From the NCBI GenBank assembly GCA_025738555.1, contig JAOVFP010000001.1:3472001-3536000 (forward strand): 64,000 bases of DNA. The letters are read 5' to 3'. Numbering within the stretch: the first letter of the stretch is position 1; each line of letters opens with the position of its first letter. The notes beneath the pieces were generated by a model. It saw nothing but the letters and a program-made list of their open reading frames with translations, made no database searches and had not been told where the DNA came from. The position numbers were made by a program, and so were the translations under genes. Positions 35,955-48,947 of the stretch are shown here, piece after piece. This stretch comes from Cyathus striatus (Eukaryota > Basidiomycota > Agaricomycetes > Agaricales > Nidulariaceae).

Positions 35955-38262
35955 ATTATGAATGTTTTGGAAGATCCCTAAATGTACAACGGATTAGTTC
36001 ATTGTTCAACGATTTCAAACGCGACGAACGAACTTGAACATAACCACTTCCACGAAAACCCGTCCCCTCCTCAACATCATAGCAGCGAAGGCCACCATGA
36101 TGAGCATACAAGTCGCTACACCATATGTATACTTATACGTGCAATAACCAGGTCCAGTGTGGTATATCATGTTACTACTTATGCCTGCCTCGGCTGCGCC
36201 CCGCACAACTTGAACGGCGCTCCCGAAACTGGAAGCTGCATACGACCTGAATGATTGAATAAATAATAAAACACAAGCTCCATCGCTACTTAGCTATTCT
36301 CATTGAAGGTAATATACCAGGTCGGTCATGGCACAGTCTTTCAGGGTCAGCTATCACAGGTACAAGGATGCTTATACACAATCGAGACATTTAGACCGTG
36401 CTGACGAGAAGCAGCAACTCGTAACAAATGAACCAAGGTGAGAAACTCATCATCTCATGGTATGTTTGTATCGAAAAATCTTTTCTGAGCGATCCCAAGG
36501 TGAGTAAAATATGCGTATTCTCGAACCTGTTGCCTGGCGCTTACATTTACTTGCGGTCATTCCAGCTCTGGAAAATAATCATTCATATATTGCGTTGGGT
36601 ACGATTACACCGCAGTAGGTGCGCAGTGTTTCAGTATTCCAGTGCAGACACTGGGCATACGTAACGAACTATGCAGTCGGTGGTGCCCTCGCATGCTCCA
36701 ATTATTCTCGAGTCTATGCCATCCCTCATGGTCAGTAAACTTTGACCATTCCCGGGCTATTATTCCTATTCTCGAGTTATGTGGAGCCACTACTCAAGGA
36801 TATGCAGGGCCTCAACATACCTAAATTGGAATACGAAGAATCGAAAGCTCGCCGTCCTGCGTGTCTTGTACAGCCCAAACTCTAGACCCTAGGCTGCATG
36901 TCGTGAAACCATGAACTCTTATATGTACGTCTCGCTTTATTTTGGTATGATCTGTCGGGACGGAAGAGTAAAAAAGGTATCTAAATGATTATGTTCATCA
37001 GCTTGGCCAAGTCGCGAAGGTTCTCTGCTTACTGCATATCCCGCATAATAACAGCTTTTCTCTGCTGTCGTACCAAACCTGGAAATTATTCGTCTACCAA
37101 TTCATTGGTTCGGAAGTAATAGCCGTGATTGAACCTGCCTCCTTTACTCGTATGAAGGGAGGTAGCGGTACTTCCCAAGCTTAACAGATATTGCAAATAT
37201 GAACGGGAATAGGAAAGACCTCTCCGCTTGAAGGTTCCCCGCTGCATGGCACCTGATCGAAGTAATTGCTATAAACCCTGGTGTGATATACAGCGGGACC
37301 GCGATAGACGCCTATTTACTTCCCTCAGCCTCCTGCAAGCAGATCGATTACATTTCACTGTGGTCGACGCTGCCTGAGGGCTCGCGTGTTTTCATGCGCT
37401 ACGTATGGAAACTTGTTTTGACTCTCTTCCGTGCCTCGAGGGCTTCCTAGGCAGCAGCGTGTTCTCGAGATAGCGGTAAAGGCACGATAATTCATCGGAC
37501 GTTCTGTTACATGTTGATTTTACTATGCTGTGGGCTTGTTCGTTGGAAGGTACCTTCCAGCCTTGGGTTGATTATCTGCGGTCTATCTGCATGTCTACGT
37601 GGATGCGGTCCCGGTCAGCTACTTCGAACAACCACTGAATGAGGCTATGAATGATTCCTGAACACACACCCTCTCTCCAGCGTGGTTCAACGACGCGGCT
37701 CCGTTTTCCTTCTACCGGTCCCTAGTCCTCGTTTCCTGGAAGGTTCTCTTGTGATCAGCAACGAAGTATTCGACGTATGATTCTGGGACATTCTTACTCT
37801 GAAGAATATGCGCAGAACTTGGTTCATAGCCACATGTACTGGGACACATCACGTATTCTTCTGAAAGCTACATCGTGGTAAGTGCAAACTTTGGCTGGTA
37901 CTAGTAGCCAAGCTACCGGGGTGCCACGACACTCTGGCTCTACCGCCCACCTAACGTTCTTTCTCGAAATCGCGATACACCTGATACAACTATCTGTTCA
38001 CTGTTATTTTTGTTTTTCCTCGGGTACGATCTCCAGGGGTTGACAGCTCCTTCCGAACGCCTGAATATGGGACGAACATGAAATTATTTCATCCAAACAC
38101 TTCCTTTAAAGAAGAACAACATTTCAATATAGAGCTGGACTGTTGACTTACCTGTCCTTCTAGAACTAAGCCTCGAGCTCCTTCTGCGGTTCCGAGCACC
38201 TGTTCTTTGGAACAAAAGATCGTATCAAGTGCGTATTGGGTGGACAACGAAAAGCACTGTTA
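35955..38262. other. Gene-poor region, nothing supported
   Basis: About 2.3 kb. Short ORFs only. Weak resemblance to F-box paralogue sequence around 36430-36890 is too fragmentary to call. Confidence 0.35.
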
Positions 38263-38523
38263 TCACATCTCTCTTCGAGCTCCATTTCTCTCGGCACCGT
38301 CTTCACCTTTCTTCACTCGCCCGCCGAGAAGTGAGATCTGTATCTTGCTTACAAGTTCATGTGTTACCCATATAGCACCATCCTCTTTTGCCAGGATTTC
38401 AAAGCGCGCAGTGCACGAATGACACTTGCGAATTTGGGGAAATGGTGCTGCTGACCTATTCAGTATGTCGTATAGTACGGCATCGACAGGATGAAAACCT
38501 CCGGTATTGACGGTCTTGAGCAT
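38263..38523 (-). other. Coding-like fragment of unknown identity
   Basis: An 86-codon reverse frame containing FHPVDAVLYDILNRS, FPQIRKCHSCTARFEILA and WVTHELVSKIQISLL has an amino-acid make-up like real protein, with a CHSC pair. I found no flanking exons with convincing splice sites and do not recognise the family. It may be an exon of an unresolved gene or a relic. Confidence 0.25.
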
Positions 38524-39022
38524 CTACCGATTCCTGGTGACACTCTCAGTTCGTTATCTGGATGAAATACGACCCACCTCTGTCTTCAGACTCCTGGCTG
38601 GAAGCATTTTATCAACAAGAAAATGCAAAAAAAAAATATTGCTAGTCTTAGCTGGAAAATCTCAGGGAAATAATTTTCTTAACAGCAGTATAAACTTTAC
38701 GCTCGCTCATCAACGGGTGAATTGAATACTCTGGTTCCAAACTACCGGTGTATATTCCACTTTTAGACTCAATCAAGCATGATTCGGGCTTTCCTTGTTT
38801 CTTTACTCGAGATCTCCTCTGGAACAAGATGAATCACGATTCGAATCTTAGTCTAAGTCCATTTACTTTCACTTCCATTCCCCCCTGCATGTGGCTTGAT
38901 AGTCGCGCGATGAGGCTTTCCATGCAAGGGTTCTTCCCACTCTGCCTCCAAAGCCATTTCTGCTTCCCCGTTCTACGTGAAAGGTTCCTTAATTAGCGAT
39001 ATTACTAGAAGGCAGTTAAACG
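38524..39022. other. Non-coding stretch between two weak ORFs
   Basis: About 500 bases of the gene-poor region; nothing recognised. Confidence 0.3.
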
Positions 39023-39529
39023 ATGTCCAGCACCCGAGGAAGAGCTGTACATTCGAACAATATCGATGTGAACACGGCTAGGGAAAACCAAAGAGGCACG
39101 GATCCACTAGTCCCTTCTTCCCACTCTCCCCGCCTTTGTAAAGGTGCAGCACCCCAAGATAACTGTGTTACCACAGAGTCCTTCGCCGAGGATGGAGCCC
39201 CAATTCCACGTTCATTCTCAGTGACCTTGTCCTTCGAAAGGAAGTTCTATGTCCGACCAACCCCTTCACATTCCACAGATGAGTCGCTCTACGTGGGTCC
39301 TGAAGGTGGCTACTCCCTGGCGCTCAACTTCTCCGGAGTATTCTCTTCCGTAGCATCATTCATTCTCACTGCACCAAGAGTTCTTCCCGTGCAGTCTTGT
39401 TTCGGGGTCTACTGCACGGTGCTCGTCATGCACTATCAGTTGATATCCTCCCCGGGGTACCCTTTCAAAAATTTAAGAATCGGATGCCCACGACTACCTG
39501 GCTTAAATATACTTACTCTAAGTTATTAA
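39023..39529 (+). CDS. Hypothetical ORF, 168 residues
   Basis: A continuous ATG-to-stop frame in a gene-poor region. It contains PRSFSVTLSFERKFYVRPTP and YSLALNFSGVFSSVASFIL, with one mildly hydrophobic stretch. No recognised domain, no neighbouring exon and no paralogue in the window. Length alone is the support, so it may be chance. Confidence 0.2.
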   Translation: MSSTRGRAVHSNNIDVNTARENQRGTDPLVPSSHSPRLCKGAAPQDNCVTTESFAEDGAPIPRSFSVTLSFERKFYVRPTPSHSTDESLYVGPEGGYSLALNFSGVFSSVASFILTAPRVLPVQSCFGVYCTVLVMHYQLISSPGYPFKNLRIGCPRLPGLNILTLSY

Positions 39530-40430
39530 GTCATTCTGGCCAATTCTTGGCCTACTTCACAGAACTCTAAGTGGCTACGGCAGTTTTTAGAAGGGTGATT
39601 TAAGTAATTAATGTTGGAACATCCGATATTTATGGAGTCAGTCCGTAAATGTTCAAAATTAGATTGTTCATTTACAAAATTGAGATACTTTCTCATCGTA
39701 TAATTTCATGGGGCTACTAAGTGTTTGTTTCATAGCTTGAACATATCCCCTGGCCTCAGTATCCTAGCAACTGTGGCACCTGGAGAGTCGTTGTCAAAAG
39801 GTGCGCGTGGATAGTATGTGCAGCTTATGATTCGTCATGAAACGTGTCGTGGCCTTGCTCTAGGCAGCAATGATGTTTTGTTCATTTACCGTGTGTGGCA
39901 AACTTCTATGAAAACAAATTCAACGTAAGTATTTGTTATGCTTGGAATTCATCGCGCCCATATCACTCTGCTTTGGATGCAGCTGGGGAACGCCACGCCA
40001 TATTAGTTTAGTCTGTCAATTATAACTGAAAGTCGAGTGAAAGTTGTAAGTAAATAATAAGCATTGGCTCAGAGTCAAATTTCAATGAACTCCGCGATTC
40101 CAAGTACTCTGGAGTCTGAACGCCTCAAACGACAAGAACATATGTTTTTCATAATCATAAATAAAATATCCGATATCGGAGAATTTATAAGACTTTAATA
40201 TTAGAGGTTGAATTTTTATCAGTATTCAGTTCATATTAATTGAGCTGCTTTTAATAATGATGCAGATGTTGATGTTAAGTACTTGATTCTAAGTACTTAA
40301 TGACATACACATAAGTAAATGATTCTCACGTGATAACTTAATGATCCTTATCGCGGATCTGAATTAGAAAATGGAAATTCACGTCTTGCTTGTCTCATCT
40401 ATTCAACGAGTCGACGACGCACCACGCGCG
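39530..40430. other. AT-rich intergenic, upstream of TAN1
   Basis: About 900 bases, strongly AT-rich between 39.6 and 40.4 kb. No gene or repeat recognised. Confidence 0.4.
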
Positions 40431-41701
40431 ATGTCAGAATCAAAAAGAAAGGCACAAGATTCATTTTCAACGAAAAAGAAGAGAAAATACAGATCTGTAA
40501 GTGCGCGGAATGTTAACGGCTGTCGTTGTGCTAAGAATTATCGTGTAGGATGGTACACCCATTTGGTCAAAGCCTCATATTGATGGTCCTGGAATATGGG
40601 CAAGCTGTGCGCAACGCTATCGATATGAAATTCCGTAAACCCATTATTTTTGTAGGTGTCAAAGGAAAAGAAAAACAGGCCGTTGGGGAACTCTACGATC
40701 TTTTTGATTCTGCAAGTTGCACTTTTAACTATTTAAGCGAATGATTAAACAAGTAAAAATTTAGATTGCATCAGAAATATGGCCCGTCAATACAATAGAG
40801 GCCGGGAAAGATAGCAACGATCTCTTTGACGAAGATACCGAACTTAGTATTGAAGAGCAGATCGCGAAGGAGGTTTCATCAATGAAACGTCCAAGAAGGG
40901 ACCATAGATTCAGTATGTCAACTGCTTTTAGTTGTTGCAGATATTTAAATAATATAGTAAATTGCCAGACTGATACACCTTGTGGTACGGCATATATCGT
41001 TTACGCCTTTTGTTCTATTAATTGTTTTGCAGTGGTTTTTATTTCGTGCAAACCTCCTATCGACCCAGTCCAGCTTGTTGTTAAGCACATTGAAAATGTT
41101 GAAGCAACAGGTATCGCAAGAACACGGTGAATTTTATCAGCACGGTTACTTTGTGAAACACTCACATGCACTGTAGATATACGCATCGACTTGTTCCAGT
41201 TTCCGGAAATTGCGTGGCAAATATACCTGAAATCAGCGCACTTTGCCGCAAAGTATTTGATCCATTTTTTCCAAAAACCAGGATAAGATGTTTAAAGTTA
41301 GTCTCACATTTTACCTATAGAAGGGTTGACATTAACCGGAAAGCAGTATAAAATTGAACTAAGAGTCCGTAATCACAATACGATACCCAGACCAGTCTTG
41401 ATTCAAGCGATTGCAAAATGTGTTCCCGAAGGTCATACAGTCGAATTAACTAATCCTGACATTTTTATTCTTGTGGAGGTTTTTAAGGTAGAAAATGAGC
41501 TCAATATTTACTCCTGCGCTGAACTGTTTCGTTTATTAGAGTGTATGTGGGATTTCGATAGTGAAAGATTACTATCGGTTGCAGAAATTCAACGTTATGG
41601 AGCTCGCCAATTTTCAAAAAGCTCAGGATGAAGCAGACGAAGGTGTCCGAGTGTCAAATACCAAGGCGTTGAAGGATATGACAGAGAAAACAGCGGAATA
41701 A
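40431..41701 (+). CDS. TAN1: TAN1/THUMPD1-type tRNA acetylation adaptor
   Basis: THUMP-domain partner of the Kre33/NAT10 acetyltransferase needed for N4-acetylcytidine in tRNA Ser/Leu (known for the yeast protein). Exons: 40431-40496, 40549-40606, 40656-40711, 40765-40912, 40958-40984, 41033-41126, from 41177, up to 41487, and 41540-41701; about 290-300 residues. Key strings: GPGIWASC/VKGKEKQAVGELYDLFDS, NCQTDTPCG/VVFISCKPPIDPVQLV, ATGIARTR/YTHRLVPVSGNCVANIPEI, QYKIELRVRNH, EIF-type ILVEVFK, and VCGISIVKDYYRLQKFNVME. The intron at 40712-40764 has a GC donor (GCAAGT). The join between FDPFFPK (about 41275) and QYKIEL (about 41344) cannot be made in frame with a strong GT-AG pair; a weak donor (GTCTCA, 41300) with acceptor AAG at 41343 would work, or there is a small lesion. 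ATG 40431 is preferred over in-frame ATG 40371. Confidence 0.85.
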
Positions 41702-41935
41702 GGTAATCGAAATAACTATGTTAATTCGTATGCTAGTAACACAAGTGTAGTTCAAGAGCGAGTCGAAATATGCTACACTGATTGAGTAAGGTCCTCCCCA
41801 AACGCAAATGCCAAAAGCAAGACCAAAGAAAAACATTACACTAAATATTACACTACTCGTAAATTGAGATGATAGCAATTGGAGAGAATGCATGAAAAAA
41901 CATGTAGGAAAGGACAAGACAGAAAAGTGTCATGA

Positions 41936-43548
41936 TTATGGATGGTAAGTCGACCCATAGTTGGAAGAAACCGAGTGCTGGTTACTAGCCCAAGTACTGG
42001 ACTGCTGCGGGTGGAATGGGACTCCGCTTGGAAACGAGTGTGATGAATACGCGGTTGAATGATCAACCGCAGACCCGCGGGGAACTGAAGGTTCCGAACG
42101 ACTGTAGATGGCTTGCTGAGGGGCTGCAGGATAGCTTTCCCAGTTGGGTGAATCTTGACGGCAATAGTATTGCCCAGCGTCGCCCATGTAATGAGCGTTA
42201 GGATATGCAGGCTCCGGATCCTGTGGCGAGGCCTGAGTCAAATGCACTCAATAAGTAATTATCAGAATACCAGAACCGCAAGTCTTACAGAGTGTTGTGA
42301 GAACTGAGGACTATTCGTGTAGTGATCAGAAAACTGTTGCTCAGATGTATCATCTGGATAGCAAAAGTAGTAAACGACTGAAATCTGCTGAAATTCGTCG
42401 GCGCTAGGATGTGCAGGTGTCATATTCTGCAGCAGCGTATATTTTGTTGGATCTAAATTATTGTCAGATTCGTATCATTTAAAAGTATAAAAATAGCATT
42501 ACCGCTGCTGTCGCAGAGGCGTTCCCAGAAATTAGGAGAAAGCTCAGTTATATAAAACCATTGTCCCCCAGTGCCTACAGAGGGTGCACGAGTGCACCTT
42601 AGCGGGGCGATTTCTTGATGTACGGATTCGGATGACTTGTACACTATGAATGTTGTCTGAAGAACAAGCTGACAAGGGGAAGACAATTGTATGCTGCGGT
42701 TCAGTTGTCTAAGGACATTCATTGAGCCTATTTGATGGTTGGCCGGTGTAGGAAGGGATGTTAAGTAGACTGTAATGGGAGATGCGATGTCATTGTGTTT
42801 GAGCTCAACTATAGGAATAGCCACAGCCGGAGATGAAATGTACGGCGAAGCCTCTATCACAACATCAGTATATACAACCAACCGGCCACCTTTTCCTGGG
42901 GGCGGCGAAGGAGTGCCTAATGATTCCATATCTGAGGCACGTCTAGAAATAAGCTGCAGAACTGTAAGAGTAGTTACACGTGAGAATTCCTTACTAGGTA
43001 ACGAAGTACATTAACTTACTTCGAGGATCTTTGCAAGTGTCTCGTAGCTGTTGCAGCCGGCTTCCAACCTGTTTAGGTGTCCTACGCTTCGTAGTGGTCT
43101 CGAAAATATAATCGGATATGAATCGATTCCTCATTGGGAATCTACCCAATATCTTATTCGAGCGAGAGCTCTCCGGCTGGTACTTTTCCAATGCTGGTGA
43201 ATTTGTTAGCGTTGCTTCATTTCGGAGCTAAGTAGGATGTACCTTCTATTAATGCAGCTTCTCTAAAAATGAAGAAAGGGTTGTAAGGGCGAGGAGCTGA
43301 AAGCAGTGTAAATGAACTAACAGCACCGGCGGCCAGACAGCTTCTCCTTTCCCTTTGAGTGTCTTCCAGCTTCTTCGACCAGTGGCTGCCATTTGTACTT
43401 CGTCGCGAAATTTCTCTTGTTCTGATGGTGTGTACGATAAGTCGTCCACAGTAGACATGCATATGAACCCGTATTGTTGTGGAGGAGAGGAAGACGAGGG
43501 AGAAGAAGACGAGGCACTTGCTCCTGTACGGATGTCGGAGTAGGGCAT
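41936..43548 (-). CDS. TEA/ATTS-domain transcription factor
   Basis: Minus-strand exons 43322-43548, 43243-43262 (20 bases), 43020-43193, 42503-42961, 42289-42452, 41936-42232; 446 residues. The TEA domain spans about residues 58-140: TLKGKGEAVWPPVL/EAALIEALEKYQP, then GRFPMRNRFISDYIFETT and KRRTPKQVGSRLQQLRDTC, matching the VWPP...EAL...GRNELI.YI...R(T)RKQVSSH core of fungal AbaA/Tec1 and animal TEAD proteins. The normally near-invariant Ser-Ser-His after KQV is Gly-Ser-Arg. Downstream is a beta-rich middle region (GRLVVYTDVVIEASPYISS) and a Ser/Gln/Tyr-rich tail without motifs I know. It converges with TAN1, 3' ends 235 bases apart. Targets unknown. Confidence 0.9.
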
Positions 43549-46500
43549 TATGAAGAAATTGTCGTCTGAATGGGAAGTGTAGAGAAGCCCGGAAATTTCA
43601 TCTTCTTATATATGATCTAGAGCAGAGCCACATTCCCTTTGATTCGAAAGCGAGGGGGTGCATTTACCGACAGTAAAACAGGTTCGAATAAAAAAGTCCC
43701 GATACATCTTAGCCGTCTTGTAAACTAATAATGGCCAATCATTAGGTATGTGAAGACATCTCCGAGTGTAGGTCGGCAAGGACTCAACAAAACAAATGTG
43801 GGAGTCCAACTAAGCGTCCAATTTTGATCAGATTCATCGAGAAAATCTACGGATCTAAGATTTGCGAGCGAGCAACTAAATCGGTTTGTCCCCATTTAGA
43901 TCAACATCGAGGCAATCGAGGATTCGAGGGCGGCGACCTCAACAACCTCTCTATCTTCGCCAACGATTCAGAAGTAGGGACTAGGGACATCATCTTAAGA
44001 TTTTGGTCACAAATCACGCGCAACCTCACTCGAGTCATGTAAACATGATTGCTAAGAAGAATTTCGAATAGTAAGCAGTAGAAGAACGAGCTTAAGTGCT
44101 GTATTTACAAATAGAAATTTATTGCAAGCCATACCTGTAACTTTGGCATTTATTCACGTCACATTCAAGAAGATACATACAGCGATACCTGAAGGTGTTT
44201 CCTAGGAAGGAAACAAAGAATCCTGGAACATAGTACAACGTGTGGCTGGTTCAGAATTAAAATGAAAATCGCTGGTCGTGCTTTGGCATCGCAATTCAAC
44301 ACGTCCACCTTCAACAGCAGTTCCGTAGAGAGAATACAAACCTAGTCATTATTATTGAATAGTAGTCATTTAATTGCGATGTAACGTCTGCGCCAACCGC
44401 TGATAACGCTTGTAAAGTTATATTACCATCATAGTCAGAGGTTGTATTACACCTGAAGACATGAATGAAACCTACGACGGTCTGCAAACGGCCACTACAC
44501 GCTGTAATTAAGTTTTTCTCGACAATGGCCTGTTTTGGACTGCCCCGCCTGTCATTTAGTGATAGACAATATGCCGGAAGGTTACATAAGATGCCAAATT
44601 GACTTTATGCAGATGTTAGCGGAACAAGTTTCTTTCTCATACCAAGCAATGTATGTACATCATTTTTACCATAAAATTTCAGGCCAATATTTTTCTGCAT
44701 CTCCTCTCAGAGAACGCTTAGACTCTGCTAGAAACCTGGAATCTTACGAACCTGTGGATGTTCCGGCGAACCAGCCTGAAGGGTTGAGTTTCAACTCCAA
44801 GCCTCGAGGTCCGGACCGGTGTATAGACATCTAGGAAAATGGAGACAATTGGTGAATTTATATATTTGTGCTCGTGAAGTCAACACGAATACTTGCATCA
44901 GCTGTGAACATCACGCGATTTAACATAACAAATTTCCGTAAGAACATAATTGAAAGAAGTAGCTGTAACGATATCGATAGTGTCCACAGGAGTCCACAGG
45001 CTTAACTTGAATTCTTCTCCTTTGGACCTTCTGGCCGCCTGGTAGTACACGTGTTGGTAGTGGGTGTAGCCACGCGCGAAAGTAGTTAAATGAGATGTCC
45101 GGTACCCCTTGGTCAGGTTCTATCGGAGGCGACCTTGTATCGATGAAAATCACTGCTTAAGCCTTATCGTAAGTAATGGTTAGCTACGGGTGAACATGAT
45201 ACAGCACCCGAAGTGTGTCCGAGTGGGTGTTCCGGAGTCAATGGGAAAGTGGGTACTAAGAAAGATGGCCATTGTACCAGATGACTTTGAGTTTCAACTG
45301 CGTGTAGCCATAAGCGCTGGAGAACCTCAAGGCAATGGCGCAAGTGTAGAAGAGCAAGGTCAGATACTGCCGTGCTTGGTTAAATTTGCAGTATAGGCTT
45401 TAACGGAGCCGAGGTCCTGTAACATGGATTACTTGTATTGTTCCCTGTTATTGTTGCTGGCCGACATGTCTGGCAAGAGAATAGAAATAAACGGGCATAT
45501 GGCCTTTAAGACATATGGAACTCGGATATGTGATCCTATCGAGAGAAGTGCCTAGGGGAAAAGTCTAACATGTGAGAACACCACCGATGCAAACGGGTTC
45601 TTTACCAAAACCATCGGAATAGCGTCCATGACTCCATGGTAAGTCCTGCATTGTAGTCTTGTTTCACTCGAAGGAGAATCAGGGAGAATGGCAAGTTGAC
45701 GCCAACAGTCGCGGAGATACGCGGGTGCAGAGATGATGTCATTACTCATCTTCACATTTTGTCATCAGTGGATGAGAAATGAGCCAGGCTTCAAGTATCA
45801 TTTTGGTATGATAGTTCCGCCAAAGACATCACCGGAGAGTTAGTGAGTACAAGTCAAAATAGGTTAAAGTCGACGGTCGAAAGCTTGCTAACAATCTGCA
45901 ACCGAATGGAAAGTCCAATACTGTGGGTGTGCTCGGAGTAGGTTCGGACGCTGTAGTAGTCACCGGTCATAGGTTGAAGATCATCTTACTATAATAGTCC
46001 ATGCATGACGTTTACATCACTCTACAATCACTTAACCACTGCTCTCGTGGACGTCTAAACTGCTGAGCATTTCCGTCGTCCGACGGCAATGCAATAATAT
46101 ATCCTGGAGCTTAGCTGTACATACCATCTTCTCATCCGGAGACCGTGACCATAATCCAGGAGCACAAGTTGAGAGTTTCTCTGGTGATGAAATCATTCGC
46201 TATCGGCCGGAGTCACAAGTTAGCTTTTGCTCAGATGGGTTCGTGATACAGAGGCGTCTAATAGGCCTCGTCCGCTACGCCCGCCTCGTGTTTTCACTGC
46301 ATTTTTTGGGATCACCGCATACTGTTGTGCCGAACGAAACGTGTTCGAGAGTTCACTGAAAGGAATAATATATCAAGTATATCGATGAAATAAGGTGTCA
46401 AAGAGAGGTCAGACAACATACATTTATTGCTTCATTTTCTCATGAGAGAATACGGGCTGCGCACTTCACGGGAGGGCAGTCTTTGATTGCCATTTTCTTC

Positions 46501-48171
46501 GGATAATACACGCTTGTCGACGTTGGATTACGGGTGGCTGAAAACTAACGAAGGTTCTTTACGATCGCCCTCTCGAGCTCCGTGCTAAATATGAGCCTGG
46601 GTTATAGATGACACGACTTTGATCTAGGCTTCAGCAGGGATGATTTGCTTTAAGCCTCGAAGACTTCGAGAGCTAAGAGTTTCTATTGGTTGATAGAAGT
46701 TTATTTTTGGTTCCAGGCCGCCTAATTATTGTAAGCGCCTCTCGTACGTATGAGGTGAGTAGTGACAGTGTGTATCTCTGAGTCTGTAGGAAGCTGTAAA
46801 TTTTATAAACTGCTGTGAATACATCACCATGAGCCACTCATAAGCAATTTTCATATTGATTGCGTCCGCAACATACGGATGGTAGTTACTACCGACCACA
46901 TGGAACTTTGTGGTTTATTGACAGGCTATAACGAAAGGCTTAAGGATTCTGGGATCGTACCAGAAGCGGCTCAACGCTTATTCCTTGGAGATTCAATCAA
47001 GGACCGCTTCAGCAGAAGTAAAAAACAGGACACACCTCTGTGGCGTATTGGGGATTTGAAAGGAGATATGAATTGTATGGACTAGAAGAAACTTCAACAG
47101 CTGCTTGTGGTCTTCGTAGTACTACTAAGCAAGAGCTGGCTTCGCTCGGTCACCTGCGAAGCCCGTCAATTACCTACATAGTCGGCTTAAGTTGCACGAG
47201 CCTCGTGTGATTTGAAGAAAGTGCACAGGTAGATCGTGCCTTCATAAGGATTTCTAGATGGGTCGATGACATGAATACGAAAACGGATGAAGGTTGCACT
47301 GGAGATGAAGGGAGTTCACAACGAAGACTCGGCGCTGAGCCAATTAGCGGAACGATAGTCGGGAAGAGTCTAGACTCTTCCTCCGGAGTACCTGAACTAT
47401 TACATATTCTCACGTGATTTAAGCGATCGTAATCGGAGACACGGATCACAATCGAGCGGGAATGCCGTTTGATGCCGCCCTAAATAAGCATTAGAGATAA
47501 AATAAGTAAGAGCCTATAAAATACTATATGTTATGTAAGCGAGAACTGAAGCACTTTGAATGGATTAGAAATCGAAAACTTAACTGAGTTCACACATCGG
47601 ACGTCGAAAATATATCATTTATAACTGCGTGGTTTTGCAAGATACTATTATAAAACTACAAACATGCAATAAGGTACGAAGATGAGGACTGCAAAAAAGA
47701 CTATCAGCGGTCAAGTACTAAAAATTCTATACCAAGATGATGGTGTGGTGCGGAGGAATGATCAAGCATGTTTACGTGAAAAAGCAAAGAGAAAATAAAC
47801 TAAACAATGCGTGAGAGACAAGCCGACTGGATGAATGAAGGAAGGAAAGCGTAGAATTGAGCTGGGGGGAGACCGGAGTTTTGGAGATGTGAAAATGGAA
47901 TGTCGGTCGGCAAGTCGAGTTAGGAGGGTATTGACCTAAGTAGAAAAGCTAGTAATATAAGGGTTAACTTGGTCTGCAGACCAAGAGTTCTAGATAAGAA
48001 ATAACCAAATGTTCGACAATTGAGAAGATAGGTCCGTGTGTCGTCATCTTTCAGGATTTCTTCTCTGTCCGGCATAACTTGGCATGCATGATTACCGAAA
48101 GCGGCGTGAGAGCGGTGGCAGATGTGTCCACATTGAACATGTCTTCGCCCTTCATCCGCAATGATGTCTTG
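43549..48171. other. Gene-poor region, no supported gene
   Basis: About 4.6 kb with only short ORFs (the longest, 44535-44834, has 99 codons and no recognisable motif). No tRNA, terminal repeats or transposase-like sequence found by eye. The left end should contain the TEA gene promoter. Eroded mobile-element sequence is possible but not shown. Confidence 0.35.
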
Positions 48172-48947
48172 CTAACGCGAGCGCGGGGGTGCAAGAGACG
48201 AGAGTTTGAGTCCCTGCGCCAATTCGGCCTTCCACTCTAGCCGTCGAACAGCTTCAGCATAATCGACCCACTCTCGTCTCCGCTCATTCTGTTCCAGCCA
48301 GTCTTGATCCAAGGCTGCAACGTCGAGTTCGTAGAAGTGGTACGTTGCCGAGGGTGTCGGTATCGTTATCACGAACCGAGTTATGGTTCCGCGTACGCCC
48401 GCTGTTTAGGATTGGAAACATGCGATTTGGAACACAGGATATAGGAGTATGGGGGTAGAAGGGGAGGAGCGAGAATCAGGAGATGAGGAGACGAAGAAAG
48501 GAACAAAGGTAGGACCTTCTTCCAGAGCCTCTCTTGAGGCTGCAGCCTCCAACTGCACATCTGACGGTTCCCATCCACCTTTGGGTACTAGATTGACGAA
48601 GGACAGAATCAACGCAACACGTCATACTTGTCAGTGCTGTTACTGGTGACGAATCGGAGAAAGAAAGACGACTCACAAACCCAATTATTTGGACGTTTTC
48701 GACTTGTCACAACCAGAACCTTTCCTGCAGCCCTTGCAATAGGAATTGCACAGCACACAACACGGGGAACGGCACGTCCTTTGGTACCCATTGAAGAGTT
48801 TGATGAAGAAGAGCGAGTATTGGGATACGAAGAATACGACAGCGAAGGCGTTTGATTTAGCACACCGTCATCAGCGGTTGGGTTCAACAATGGAAGACGT
48901 CCGGCACACGACCGGACAAAATTTGTGGAAGATGACGTCTTGAACAA
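48172..48947 (-). CDS. Nudix hydrolase, diphosphoinositol polyphosphate phosphohydrolase type
   Basis: Minus-strand exons 48677-48947, 48516-48587, 48172-48401; 190 residues. The Nudix box is PKGGWEPSDVQLEAAASREA/LEEAGVRG, with the REx2EE core that binds metal. Its one-residue-longer spacing, and the preceding PRVVCCAIPI and SRKRPNNWVLPKGG, match yeast Ddp1 and fission yeast Aps1, which hydrolyse diphosphoinositol polyphosphates and diadenosine polyphosphates. Ser-rich N-terminus. The ATG at 48947 gives a 55-residue leader; an internal Met (SSMGTKGRAVPR) is an alternative start nearer the conserved domain. Substrate is by homology only. Confidence 0.9.

Noticed and set aside
36428..36890. Possible sixth F-box relic (KLIISW-like and ESKAR-like pieces)
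   Set aside because: Matches are only five to seven residues, with no F-box or end motif; chance similarity is likely.
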